Shown piece by piece: positions 27,964-35,983 of a stretch of DNA of 64,000 nucleotides. The notes beneath the pieces are model-generated. The model did no database searches. It was not told the origin of the DNA and worked only from the letters and a program-made list of their open reading frames with translations. Within the stretch, counting starts at the first letter, position 1. Each line of letters opens with the position of its first letter. The DNA is from Paenibacillus_G elgii_A. GTDB taxonomy: Bacteria; Bacillota; Bacilli; Paenibacillales; NBRC-103111. Position numbers and translations under genes: made by a program. The DNA lies in assembly GCA_042219835.1 (NCBI GenBank), contig JBHJMN010000009.1:62001-126000 (forward strand), given 5' to 3'.

Positions 27964-28098
27964 GGGTCTGTCTTCAATCTGGAACAATAGCCCAAAATAG
28001 GCTAACCTGAAGATATGAATACACGAGATGAAATTCGCGATGATCAATGGGAGCAAATCAAATCCCTCGCCGGTTCGCGCCTACCATCGGCACTTTGA
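27964..28098 (+). mobile_element. Left-end remnant of an IS5-type insertion sequence
   Basis: The sequence begins with an IR-like GGGTCTGTCTTCAATCTGGA. After about 50 bp an ATG (28015) opens MNTRDEIRDDQWEQIKSL, the typical start of IS5/DUF4096 transposases (xxDxQWExIxPLLP). The frame ends at a TGA after 27 codons (28096-28098) and nothing transposase-like follows. The rest of the element is lost, so this is a decayed scar. Confidence 0.6.
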
Positions 28099-28419
28099 CG
28101 TTTTCGTCGTGCGTACTCCTCTTCTTCATCGCCTGCGTTATATTATTTCATCGAATATTTTACAATTTCATCGCGTGTGCTATACTATCAAATGGGTTCC
28201 ATTATACATCCGACGAATGCCCCTAAGCAATCCCCAAAAAGAAAAAGCTTCTCCCCCTCCCTGAGTCGAAACCGGTCGGAACGCCGGGTCGCCATTCGCC
28301 GCCGCTCGGGAGAAATCCGCCATCTTCGCAAAAAATTGATCGAATAATGATACTTTTTCTCGACTACTAACGTCTATTCAATGTTCGGACAGAATAGGTA
28401 TTATTGACTTCGGAAACGG
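28099..28419. promoter_or_regulatory. Leader region with promoter of the SGNH-MBOAT operon
   Basis: TTTACA (28159-28164) and TATACT (28181-28186), 16 bp apart, form a plausible SigA promoter about 230 bp upstream of the SGNH gene. No ORF with ribosome binding site was found in this stretch. Confidence 0.45.
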
Positions 28420-29526
28420 GTGAAAACAATTGATATGAAAGCCGTTAAATACTTCATCGTCTACTTCATTGTTGTACAGCTGTTGCTGCCTTACGCTTTC
28501 TCGCTTTCCGACGTTTATAGTAATCGTATGGATTACAAGCTGATGCTGGACAACAACAACATGCACGACATCGACACCGTGCTTCAGCAGGTCAAACGGG
28601 ATATCGACCGGCACGACCGGAAGGATTATATCGTGATGCTGGGAGACTCCATCTTTTACGGAAGTCCGGGCAGTTCCAACCAGGCTCTGAACGTATTTCT
28701 TCAGCAAAAACCGGGAGCTCCGACGGTATACAACTTATCGTTTCCCGCCATGCAGATCGGGGACTTTTACACGATGCTGCTGAAGCTGGACAAGTTCGGC
28801 ATCTCTACGGACAAGCTGCTGTTCAACATCCGATACGCTTCTTTTATTCCGAGGAATCCTGGTCCGCGCTCGGTATTTTGGCTGGGCGAGCACCTCCGCG
28901 TACTCGACCGCGACGCCTACGAGCATGCATTACCTCAGCTTGTAAGCTCGGACTTCAAAACGCCTGGCAATCCGTATAAGTATTTTCAGCGCGCTTTGCA
29001 CGAAGAATGGCTGCCGCAATTGTCGCTGATGAGGTACAAAGATTACTTCCGTCAAAACATGTATCACGTCTGGCTGAACGTGACGAATCAGCCGATTCCC
29101 GGCGACGCGCTTGACGATTCCCGCACCTGGCATATCAAGAAAAAATGGCAGGAGTCGCAAGGGCTGGACTACAACGCGTTTCTTCGGGACCCGCAGCTTG
29201 TCGCCAGCTTTACGGACAAGCCGTTCGATTTGACCGAAAACAATATTGACGTTTATTTCCTGAACAAAATCATTGAACGTCAGCAAGGCAAAAAAACTTG
29301 GGTAGTGCTTAGCGGGACGAATCACGATCTGATGGGAAGTTCGGTCGAGAAGCCAGGATACAAGGCGAACCTGGAAGCGGTCGGCCGGATGATGGCGGCC
29401 AAGCCGGTTACTTATATTAACCTGGAGGGCGTTATCGGAGGCGACTTTTTTTCCGATCACACCCACTTCACTCCGGAAGGCAACGCCAAGCTGGCCGACG
29501 TGCTGTGGCCGTATTTGAACCAATAG
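28420..29526 (+). CDS. SGNH-hydrolase-fold protein partnering an O-acyltransferase
   Basis: Protein of 368 residues with one N-terminal membrane anchor (about 8-30) and an extracytoplasmic SGNH/GDSL-like domain. The block I motif is YIVMLGDSIFYGSPGSSN (Ser in GDS) and the block V pair is SDHTHFTPEGNAKLADVL (DxxH). It resembles the DltD/AlgX/AlgJ-like acetyl-transfer partners of MBOAT enzymes, which hand an acyl group to cell-envelope polysaccharides. The start is either GTG at 28420 or ATG at 28435; neither has a strong ribosome binding site. The MBOAT gene follows after 27 bp. Confidence 0.85.
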   Translation: MKTIDMKAVKYFIVYFIVVQLLLPYAFSLSDVYSNRMDYKLMLDNNNMHDIDTVLQQVKRDIDRHDRKDYIVMLGDSIFYGSPGSSNQALNVFLQQKPGAPTVYNLSFPAMQIGDFYTMLLKLDKFGISTDKLLFNIRYASFIPRNPGPRSVFWLGEHLRVLDRDAYEHALPQLVSSDFKTPGNPYKYFQRALHEEWLPQLSLMRYKDYFRQNMYHVWLNVTNQPIPGDALDDSRTWHIKKKWQESQGLDYNAFLRDPQLVASFTDKPFDLTENNIDVYFLNKIIERQQGKKTWVVLSGTNHDLMGSSVEKPGYKANLEAVGRMMAAKPVTYINLEGVIGGDFFSDHTHFTPEGNAKLADVLWPYLNQ

Positions 29527-29553
29527 ACATTCTGATCAGATAGGAGAACGACC

Positions 29554-30975
29554 ATGCTCTTCCATACCCCCGAGTTTCTCTCGCTGATGATCGTCTCGCT
29601 GGTGCTGTTTTATGCGTTTCCGCGCTGGCGAATCCCGATGCTGACCGTAGCGAACATCGTCTTTTATATCGTTGCCGGCGTCGGCAACCTGATTTTGTTT
29701 TTGGCGATGACTGCCTTCACGTATTACTGCTCCAAAGCGATGCGCGGATCGTACAGCCGCTTTTTCCTTTGGTTTTCGATTCTCGTTAACGTGGCGAATC
29801 TGCTGTTCTTTAAATATACGACGTTTCTCATCCGCTCGGCGGAAAACTGGCTGGGGGTCTCCCTGCTGACCGAGAACTCGTTTCTGCTCAAAATCGTACT
29901 TCCGATCGGGATTTCGTTCTATACGTTCCAGATGATCGCTTACCTCGTCGACGTCTATAAAAAGCGGTGGGAGCCGGCCCAGTCGGTGTTCCATTTCTGG
30001 GTGTTCATCGCGTTTTACGCACACCTGGTAGCAGGGCCGATCATGCGGGGCAGCGAATTCATGCCCCAGATCGACAACTTGCGCAAAATCCGCTTCAGCG
30101 TGAACAACTGGCGGCTCGGGGCGTTCTTTTTATCGCTTGGCATATTCAAAAAAGTCGTGCTCGCCGATCATTTGACTCCGCACGTCGATGCGTTTTTTCA
30201 GAACGCCGCCAACTTGACGGGAGCCGAAGGCTGGATCGCCGCTTACTTGTTCGCGTTTCAAATCTTCTTCGACTTCTCGGCATACAGCGAGATGGCGCTC
30301 GGGATCGCGTACTTTTTCGGCATGGAGCTGGCCGTCAACTTCCGCACGCCGTATTTGAGCAAAAATCCGACGGAGTTTTGGCGCCGCTGGCACATTACGC
30401 TATCCAACTGGATCAAGGACTACATCTACATTCCGCTCGGCGGCTCCCGCAAGGGCGAGGTTCGGCAGTTTACGAACCTGTTCATCGCGATGACGATCTC
30501 CGGCATCTGGCACGGAGCGTCCTGGACGTTCGTCGCCTGGGGGATGTTTTACGGCGCTCTGGCTACCGTGCACAAGCTGTACCTGATGCTCAAGGAGAAG
30601 CTCGGTCTCGGTTTTTTGGACAAAAGCCGAATTTATCAGTTTATCGCTATTATCGTCTTTTTCCATATCACCTGTATCGCTTGGGTCTTGTTCCGCGCCG
30701 AAGGGTTAAGAACCGCGCTGTCGCTCATCAAACGGATGCTGAAGCCTCAGGCGTTCAACTTCGACGGCCAATATATATTCCTGGGAATCGTCATAGGGCT
30801 GTTTGCGCTTCATATCCTTGAATATTTCCTGCACAAGCATCGCACCGGGCTTGGGGTATGGTGGTACAAATATTTTCCGGCTCCGGTGCGCGCCGTCTTA
30901 TACACGGCCGTAGCCGCAGTTCTCATCCTGTTCCTGAAGGGCAAGCAAAATACGTTTATTTACTTCCAGTTCTAG
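29554..30975 (+). CDS. MBOAT family membrane O-acyltransferase
   Basis: Polytopic membrane enzyme of 473 residues moving acyl (usually acetyl) groups across the membrane for polysaccharide O-acylation. It has the MBOAT hallmarks NPTEFWRRWHITLSNWIKDY, IPLGGSRKG and SGIWHGASWTFVAWG; the His of WHGAS is the catalytic residue. TAGGAGAACGACC precedes the ATG. It is closest in type to AlgI/DltB/PatA proteins. Together with the SGNH protein it makes a two-gene cassette; no polysaccharide synthesis genes are adjacent, so the acceptor is unknown. Confidence 0.93.
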   Translation: MLFHTPEFLSLMIVSLVLFYAFPRWRIPMLTVANIVFYIVAGVGNLILFLAMTAFTYYCSKAMRGSYSRFFLWFSILVNVANLLFFKYTTFLIRSAENWLGVSLLTENSFLLKIVLPIGISFYTFQMIAYLVDVYKKRWEPAQSVFHFWVFIAFYAHLVAGPIMRGSEFMPQIDNLRKIRFSVNNWRLGAFFLSLGIFKKVVLADHLTPHVDAFFQNAANLTGAEGWIAAYLFAFQIFFDFSAYSEMALGIAYFFGMELAVNFRTPYLSKNPTEFWRRWHITLSNWIKDYIYIPLGGSRKGEVRQFTNLFIAMTISGIWHGASWTFVAWGMFYGALATVHKLYLMLKEKLGLGFLDKSRIYQFIAIIVFFHITCIAWVLFRAEGLRTALSLIKRMLKPQAFNFDGQYIFLGIVIGLFALHILEYFLHKHRTGLGVWWYKYFPAPVRAVLYTAVAAVLILFLKGKQNTFIYFQF

Positions 30976-31003
30976 TTCCGGCCAACCGTATACAAAACGA
31001 AAC

Positions 31004-31040
31004 GAAACCAAGCCGCTTCCTTCTTAGGCGGCTTGGTTTC
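31004..31040 (+). terminator. Terminator of the SGNH-MBOAT operon
   Basis: GAAACCAAGCCGC (31004-31016) and GCGGCTTGGTTTC (31028-31040) form a 13-bp perfect stem, followed by ATTTTGTTTT. Confidence 0.9.
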
Positions 31041-31168
31041 ATTTTGTTTTGCGGAAGCGCGATTGCTCCTTCAATGCCCGATCAATGATTTTCATAACAG
31101 GAATATAACACCCTTACTAAAGGCCGCCCACATGTCCTTGCAAAATGGTTTTGTTCGTTATTTAGAAA

Positions 31169-31198
31169 TTGTTCAGATCAACATGGTACGCTTATACA
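31169..31198 (+). promoter_or_regulatory. Probable SigA promoter before a 55-codon ORF
   Basis: TTGTTC (31169-31174) and TATACA (31193-31198) are 18 bp apart, ending 27 bp before the GTG start at 31226. Confidence 0.45.
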
Positions 31199-31225
31199 AA
31201 ATTAGAAAGGACAGTGAGCTTATAA

Positions 31226-31393
31226 GTGAACAAAACTTACTTCGAAGAGATGCGTAAACTTAGCCACGACGACGAAATGAGATACAAGCTTCTGATCCAG
31301 GGAGTCAAGCGGGTATTGGAAGAACGCAAGCGGGGACGTAATAAACTCATGCAAGTTTTTAAAAGGACATGCAGGCCGCGAAATGGTCATTAG
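31226..31393 (+). CDS. Small basic protein (55 aa), hypothetical
   Basis: GTG-initiated frame reading MNKTYFEEMRKLSHDDEMRY, continuing through KLLIQGVKRVLEERKRGRNK to a TAG at 31391. Charged, helical, very basic toward the C-terminus, without signal peptide. AGAAAGGAC lies upstream, but about 15 nt from the GTG, which is long. Coding is suggested by composition and by the promoter-like sequence before it. Function unknown; it could be a small nucleic-acid-binding protein. Confidence 0.4.
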   Translation: MNKTYFEEMRKLSHDDEMRYKLLIQGVKRVLEERKRGRNKLMQVFKRTCRPRNGH

Positions 31394-31463
31394 CAGAACC
31401 AAAATGAATGCGGCAAAACAATGCAAGATTTAAGTTACAGTTCAGCGGCTTGAGACGGAGGGA

Positions 31464-31561
31464 GCGGGCCTGATAGGCTGAATGCTAGGGCGAACAAGGC
31501 CATTTAGGCCACTTCGCCCATCGCAGTAGCATCGGGCCCGCCAGAAAGTCATGTGACTTTC
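31464..31561. repeat. Nested hairpin element
   Basis: Four successive complementary pairs stack on one axis: GCGGGCC (31464-31470) with GGCCCGC (31535-31541), ATGCTA (31482-31487) with TAGCAT (31527-31532), GGGCGAA (31488-31494) with TTCGCCC (31513-31519) and GGCC (31498-31501) with GGCC (31507-31510). A separate palindrome, GAAAGTCA-TG-TGACTTTC (31544-31561), follows at once. It lies between a 55-aa ORF and the SUKH-like gene and has no coding potential. It could be a structured RNA, a dispersed repeat or an element end. Confidence 0.55.
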
Positions 31562-31633
31562 CATAGGCATATGACGAATCACCGTTGTTGAAGGATTCAT
31601 TCCCCTTTCTGATACGATCGATCATCTATTATG

Positions 31634-32368
31634 TTATGAAATCGTTTCGCACCCTTTCGACAAGAGCCATTGCTCTATAACGGCAAACGCCTGTTGTGCA
31701 TCCTGTTCATAGAAGACGGCCACCTCTTGGTAAGCATAATTCAATCGTACATAGCCACCCAGTTGCCGGTAAAACAGGAAGCAAGCATATGGGGTTTCAA
31801 TGGACAAATCCGGTGGAAAATCCGCTCGGCACACTCCGGCCAGCTCGGGCAACGAAAGCTGGTCCTGCCCTGGCGGCAAACGCAAAAAGAGATGGCTCCG
31901 AGTGCCCGTCCACGGTTCATAGTAGACAGCTTCCTTTGGGCTGCTTCCATATACCTGACGGTATATTTCGTCCAGCACCAAGGCGTATACCCCTTCGTCT
32001 TCCTGCTCCCGTGTCTGAAGCGAAATGGCCTTTACGTGCTCCGCATGCCGAGGCAGCCAGAGCAACCCAGCCGTCTGGGGATGTACTGCCAGAAAATCAC
32101 CGTCCACCGTCGTACCTATCGCGATACACTCGCCGATCTGTTGCTCCGTAATGGGGCTGTCTTCGTCAAACTCCCATAACCCGTACCCAGCAAAAGGTTT
32201 TAGCACCTCCGAATCAGGCAGTTGGACATTTAACCACCCTCTGTAAGTCCCTTCACCAAATCGCCGCAAAAACCGAAGGTAGCCTAGTGGATAAATAGCG
32301 GCGTCTTCCTTAGCAAGCGCTTGGTTTTGGGCCTCAGACAGCGGCTTTTGCCGAGATACGATATACAT
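31634..32368 (-). CDS. SMI1/KNR4-like (SUKH) family protein
   Basis: Protein of 244 residues. The N-terminal half has the SUKH layout: AIYPLGYLRFLRRFGEGTY, LWEFDEDSPITEQQIGECIA, then IGTTVDGDFLAVHPQ (the G-x-x-x-x-G-D-x-[LIF] core) and LWLPRHAEHV. Bacterial members are mostly immunity proteins against secreted nuclease toxins or act in protein-protein contacts. No toxin gene is beside it, so it may be an orphan immunity gene. GGGGGAG precedes the ATG. The region around it is accessory. Confidence 0.7.
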   Translation of the reverse strand: MYIVSRQKPLSEAQNQALAKEDAAIYPLGYLRFLRRFGEGTYRGWLNVQLPDSEVLKPFAGYGLWEFDEDSPITEQQIGECIAIGTTVDGDFLAVHPQTAGLLWLPRHAEHVKAISLQTREQEDEGVYALVLDEIYRQVYGSSPKEAVYYEPWTGTRSHLFLRLPPGQDQLSLPELAGVCRADFPPDLSIETPYACFLFYRQLGGYVRLNYAYQEVAVFYEQDAQQAFAVIEQWLLSKGCETIS

Positions 32369-32551
32369 GAATACTCCCCCTGTTTTCTGGACGATCTTCC
32401 CTAAACAAACCTCTATCTCTATCTTAAATTCAATCCTCGAGTCCTTGCTTATTTTCTGGAGTAACAGTGGTGTTTCTCATATATTCAATGTAGCTAAATC
32501 CCCAACTGCACATATCGGTCAAAATAATACTCAACGTTCTTCCATGTTCAG

Positions 32552-32700
32552 TTGAACACTCCCACCACCTGCGCTAATAGCGCTGAGGTGGGGGATTCTT
32601 GCGAACAGAGAAGCATCCTTCTCTTCTTGAGCAAGCGATCCCTACGGTTCCCGCAGTTCAGCCCATCTTCGCCAACAAACGCAGTCCTTCTTGCAAGATG
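32552..32700 (-). ncRNA. Predicted omega RNA (reRNA) region of TnpB copy 1
   Basis: In TnpB elements the guide RNA is made from the 3' end of tnpB through the right end and into the flank. Here this is the minus strand from about 32700 to 32552, with the right-end hairpin at 32565-32591. The guide would be the next minus-strand bases, CTGAACATGGAAGAACGTTG (32551 down to 32532). The 5' boundary is not visible. Inferred from the family. Confidence 0.6.
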
Positions 32701-33767
32701 TTCATGCTGGCATTGTGGTCACGGTCATGGTGCGTCCCGCATCCTGAACAGGTCCACGCTCGCAAGTTTAGATTTTTCACTTCGGGATTTCGCGATTGGC
32801 ATACATGACAAAGTTGACTGCTTGGATAGTTTTTGGCGACCATGCTGATCGTGCGACCATACCACGTTGCTTTATATTCCAGCATCGTGCGAAGGGTTGA
32901 CCAACTTGCTTCAGCAATGGACTTTGCTAACTTGTGATTTTTCATTAGATTTCGAACCTGCAAATCTTCCAGACAGATCGTTTGGTTTTCACGAATCCAC
33001 TTGGTTGAGAGCTGGTGTAGAAAGTCTTGCCGGGCGTTAGCGATTCGCTCATGCATGCGAGCGACTTTTTGCTTCGCTTTTAGATAGTTAGCTCCACCAT
33101 TCCGTCGACGAGACAAACGTCGCTGCCAAAACGCAAGTTGTTTTTCGTAGGTGCGCAGGGGCTTGGAACTCGCAACGTTTTCTCCACTGCTGCAAACGGC
33201 AAACGACTTGATGCCAAGGTCTATGCCGATGGCGGTATCCACGTGAGGAAGCGGCTGGATGTCTACTTCACACTGGATCGAAACGAAATACTTGCCTGTG
33301 CCATTTCGACGCACCGTAGCAGACAAGATCCGTCCTTCGATTTCACGGGACTTGGCAAAGCGCACCCACCCGAGCTTCGGAAGTTTCAGCAGATCGCTGG
33401 CAACGGCAATATTGCCGTTCGTAAACTTCGTGGTGTAGCTTTGGACGGGATTGCGTTTGCTCTTGAAACGAGGCGGATTATTTTGCTTTCGAAAGAAGCG
33501 ATCAAACGCATCTGCCAGGCTGCGAACGGCGGATTGCAAAGCAATGCTGTCCACATCCTTGAGCCAAGGCCATTCCTTTTTCAACGCTGGCAGCCCGGTT
33601 GCACAGGTCTGGTAAGACAAGCCTCTGCCTGTTTCTTGGAAGGTGTCATTCCATCTCGCAAGGAAGTGGTTAAAGACAAAGCGAGCGCATCCAAACATCT
33701 GATGGATCAGCGTCGTTTGCTCCTCTGTAGGGTAGATGCGAAAGCGAAAAGCTTTATGATGCAACAT
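32658..33767 (-). CDS. tnpB: TnpB RNA-guided nuclease (OrfB/IS605 family)
   Basis: Programmable DNA nuclease, ancestor family of Cas12, guided by an RNA made from the element's right end. 369 residues from the ATG at 33767, which has AAAGGAG upstream; a longer frame to 33812 lacks a ribosome binding site. The RuvC triad is intact: D183 in GIDLGIKSF, E267 in ICLEDLQVRN and D350 in DRDHNASMN. The zinc-finger cysteines C320/C323 and C340/C343 (CHVCQ, CSGCG) are present. The N-terminus FRFRIYPTEEQ is typical. All expected catalytic residues are there, so the protein is probably active. Confidence 0.95.
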   Translation of the reverse strand: MLHHKAFRFRIYPTEEQTTLIHQMFGCARFVFNHFLARWNDTFQETGRGLSYQTCATGLPALKKEWPWLKDVDSIALQSAVRSLADAFDRFFRKQNNPPRFKSKRNPVQSYTTKFTNGNIAVASDLLKLPKLGWVRFAKSREIEGRILSATVRRNGTGKYFVSIQCEVDIQPLPHVDTAIGIDLGIKSFAVCSSGENVASSKPLRTYEKQLAFWQRRLSRRRNGGANYLKAKQKVARMHERIANARQDFLHQLSTKWIRENQTICLEDLQVRNLMKNHKLAKSIAEASWSTLRTMLEYKATWYGRTISMVAKNYPSSQLCHVCQSRNPEVKNLNLRAWTCSGCGTHHDRDHNASMNILQEGLRLLAKMG

Positions 33768-33891
33768 GCGAGTCTTATCTCCTTTGGTGATTTCATGACA
33801 ATCATAGCACATATGTTCGCATTTATATACAAGAGATGCTGATTCATCTCCCCCTTATCGAAGAGGGAGTCTTCTCAGCCTTAACGATAAA

Positions 33892-34221
33892 TAATAATAG
33901 TGGCTTCCACTTCCCCCCAATGACTTGTAGGGTTGTCAATATTCCCTGTCTTCTATACGATGGATTAGCATCATTATCCATGTTCTCAACTCCTGATATA
34001 CGAATCCATATCTCCTATTTTACCGAAGTATGCAGTTTACAAATAGTACTATTTATTTTCGTACATAGTACGGTTGAACGTACCATCAATAATGCTGTAC
34101 GATTTAGTACGTTTTTCAAGACTAAGATATGAAAAAAAAGCGTACTTTTCAAAAATATAATTTTACCCAATAATTAGGGGTGTGTACAACCTCACTTTTC
34201 AAAAGCATGGGAGGAATAAAT
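33892..34221. promoter_or_regulatory. Intergenic region with a cluster of GTAC dyads
   Basis: AT-rich 330-bp stretch before the flavodoxin-fold reductase gene. It contains the perfect 14-bp palindrome AAATAGTACTATTT (34041-34054), CGTAC-ATA-GTACG (34060-34072), GTAC-GATTTA-GTAC (34097-34110) and further single CGTAC sites near 34079 and 34146. Such a cluster suggests several operators of one dimeric regulator, for example of the MarR/HxlR (DUF24) kind that control quinone reductases. No such regulator is visible nearby. Confidence 0.5.
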
Positions 34222-34761
34222 ATGAGAATTTTGGTAATTGTGGCACACCCAGACCTTGGGAAATCCCGCGCCAACCAAGCATTACTGCTTGAATTACATC
34301 ATCATGTAAACATCGATGTCCGGGATCTCTACCGCGAGTATCCGAACTGGAGTATAGATGTGGTTAAGGAGCAGCAATTACTCTTATCCTATGACCGGAT
34401 TGTATTTCAATTTCCATTTTACTGGTACAGCTGTCCGCCGCTATTAAAAAAATGGTTTGATGATGTTTTTACGTATGGATGGGCATATGGTCCGGAAGGC
34501 AACAATTTGAAGGGAAAAGAATTTATACTTGCAACTACGACGGGGGGCCCGGAAAATTGCTATCGTGCGGGAGGAGACAATTGGTTTACGATCAGTGAAT
34601 TTTTAAGACCGATCCAAAGAACGATTACCAAATGTAATGGTCATTTTCTTCCCACTTTTGTTACTTACAGCGCATCACAGGGGGACGATGCCTATCTCTC
34701 TCAAGAAGCTAAAAGATATGTTGACCATATCCAATCTTCTTCGAGCTTGCTTGTTCATTAA
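34222..34761 (+). CDS. NAD(P)H oxidoreductase, flavodoxin fold (KefF/MdaB-like)
   Basis: FMN-dependent quinone or electrophile reductase of 179 residues. The N-terminus MRILVIVAHPDLGKSRANQ is the flavin phosphate-binding loop; FQFPFYWYSCPPLLKKWFDDVFTYGWAYG and ATTTGGPENCYRAGG are hallmark segments of the family. The start is the ATG at 34222, with GGGAGGAATAAAT before it; an upstream in-frame ATG has no ribosome binding site. TnpB copy 2 is inserted 6 bp after its stop codon. Confidence 0.93.
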   Translation: MRILVIVAHPDLGKSRANQALLLELHHHVNIDVRDLYREYPNWSIDVVKEQQLLLSYDRIVFQFPFYWYSCPPLLKKWFDDVFTYGWAYGPEGNNLKGKEFILATTTGGPENCYRAGGDNWFTISEFLRPIQRTITKCNGHFLPTFVTYSASQGDDAYLSQEAKRYVDHIQSSSSLLVH

Positions 34762-34767
34762 TATTGC

Positions 34768-34920
34768 TTGAACACTCCCACCACCTGCGCTAATGGCGCT
34801 GAGGTGGTGGATTCTTGCGACAGAGAAGCATCCTTCTCTTCTTGAGCAAGCGATCCCTGCGGTTCCCGCAGTTCAGCCCGTCTTCGCAAACAAACGCAGT
34901 ACTTCTTGCAAGATGTTCAT
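34768..34920 (-). ncRNA. Possible orphan omega RNA of copy 2
   Basis: The right-end sequence and its hairpin (from 34781) are kept in the deleted copy. If transcribed, the guide would read GCAATATTAATGAACAAGCA (minus strand, 34767 down to 34748) and could load onto TnpB from copy 1. Transcription is not shown by the sequence. Confidence 0.35.
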
Positions 34921-35441
34921 GCTGGCATTGTGGTCACGGTCATGGTGCGTCCCGCATCCTGAACAGGTCCACGCTCACAAGTTAGATTTTTCACTTCGGG
35001 GCTACGCGATTAGTAACCATGACAAAGTTGACTGCTTGGATCGTTTTTGGCGACTATGCTGATCGTGCGACCATACCACGTTGCTTTATATTCCAGCATC
35101 GTGCGAAGGGTTGACCAGCTTGCTTCAGCAATGGACTTCGCTAACGATAGCCCGATCCACCTTTCCGTCGACGAGACAAACGTCGCTGCCAAAACGCAAG
35201 TTGCTTTTCGTAGGTAAGCAGGGGCTTGGGACTCGCAACGTTTTCTCCGCTGCTGCAAACGGCAAACGACTTGATGCCGAGGTCTATGCTGATGGCGGTA
35301 TCCACGTGAGGAAGCGGCTGGATGTCTCACACAGGATCGAAACGAAGTACTTGCCTATGCGGTTTCCAAACATCTGATGGATCAGCGTCGTTTGCTCCTC
35401 CGTAGGGTAGATGCGAAGCGAAAAGCTTTATGATGCAACAT
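34873..35441 (-). pseudogene. Decayed tnpB (copy 2)
   Basis: Fragments align with the intact TnpB: LAKSIAEASWSTLRTMLEYK and the following TWYGRTISIVAKNDPSSQLC are nearly identical. The stretch holding the RuvC glutamate (ICLEDLQVRN) is deleted, most of the N-terminal half is lost, and frames are shifted on both sides. It cannot encode a nuclease. Confidence 0.85.
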
Positions 35442-35619
35442 GCGAGACTTATCTCCTTTGGTGATTATCATGACAATTATAGAACATATGTTCTCATTCA
35501 TATACAAGAGATGCTGATTCATCTCCCCCTTATCGAAGAGGGAGTTTTCTCAGCCTTAACGATAAATTTTGCTCCAGCGATCTTCTCTGAAGCCGAGTAG
35601 ATCACGATGCCATTTATCT

Positions 35620-35967
35620 TCAATTTTTAGCTTCCTTACTTCGCTTTTCCTTGAGCAATCTATACATTTCCAAGCTATCCTTCAAATGTCCGGCTTCACC
35701 TGCGGTCAACTCTTCCGGTTCCCCATCAATAATCAGTCGGTTTATCTTTTTCTTGTCCCCGGGTTCATTCAAACTTCCTACCAAAAGCCAATCAATCGAC
35801 ACGCCATACAATTGCGCAAGCTTCTGTAGCACTTCGTTATCGGGTTGCGATCTATCATTTTCATATTTGGATATTGTGGTAAAATCGATCCCGATTTTTT
35901 GGGCTACTTGCTCCTGCGTCATCTGCTTTCGATTTCTGGATTGTTTTAACCGCTCTCCGAAAGTCAT
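35620..35967 (-). CDS. XRE family transcriptional regulator
   Basis: Helix-turn-helix protein of 115 residues from the ATG at 35967, which has AGGTGGGG upstream; a longer frame lacks this. The HTH is MTFGERLKQSRNRKQMTQEQ through IGIDFTTISKYENDRSQPDN, followed by the dimer segment LYGVSIDWLLVGS, then a charged tail. It resembles phage- or mobile-element repressors. Its promoter region contains repeated TTCAA/TTGAA half-sites, and a small membrane-protein gene diverges from it. Confidence 0.92.
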   Translation of the reverse strand: MTFGERLKQSRNRKQMTQEQVAQKIGIDFTTISKYENDRSQPDNEVLQKLAQLYGVSIDWLLVGSLNEPGDKKKINRLIIDGEPEELTAGEAGHLKDSLEMYRLLKEKRSKEAKN

Positions 35968-35983
35968 CGGCCCCACCTCTGAA

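Larger units (their letters stand above)
32552..33886 (-). mobile_element. Complete TnpB element (IS605/IS1341 type), copy 1
   Basis: 1335-bp element defined by comparison with copy 2 at 34768. On the minus strand both copies begin right after TTTAT (plus-strand ATAAA at 33887-33891 here) with CGTTAAGGCTGAGAA and end in GGTGGGAGTGTTCAA. The left end carries the hairpin CTCCCTCTT-CGAT-AAGGGGGAG (33848-33869). The right end carries CCACCT-GCGCT-AAT-AGCGC-TG-AGGTGG (32565-32591). No TnpA transposase is present, so mobility would need one in trans. TTTAT is the likely target-adjacent motif. Confidence 0.82.
34768..35561 (-). mobile_element. Internally deleted TnpB element, copy 2
   Basis: 794-bp relative of copy 1, with the same ends (GTTCAA right end, left-end hairpin CTCCC...GGGAG, plus-strand ATAAA flank at 35562-35566). 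About 540 bp of interior are missing. The right 220 bp are nearly identical to copy 1, with scattered differences including a 2-bp loss (GAACAG to GACAG), so the omega RNA-encoding end persists. It sits between the reductase gene and an XRE gene. Confidence 0.8.

Noticed and set aside
32552..35561. Complete IS605 transposon with its own TnpA
   Set aside because: No TnpA HUH transposase gene lies between or beside the two copies. The elements are TnpB-only.
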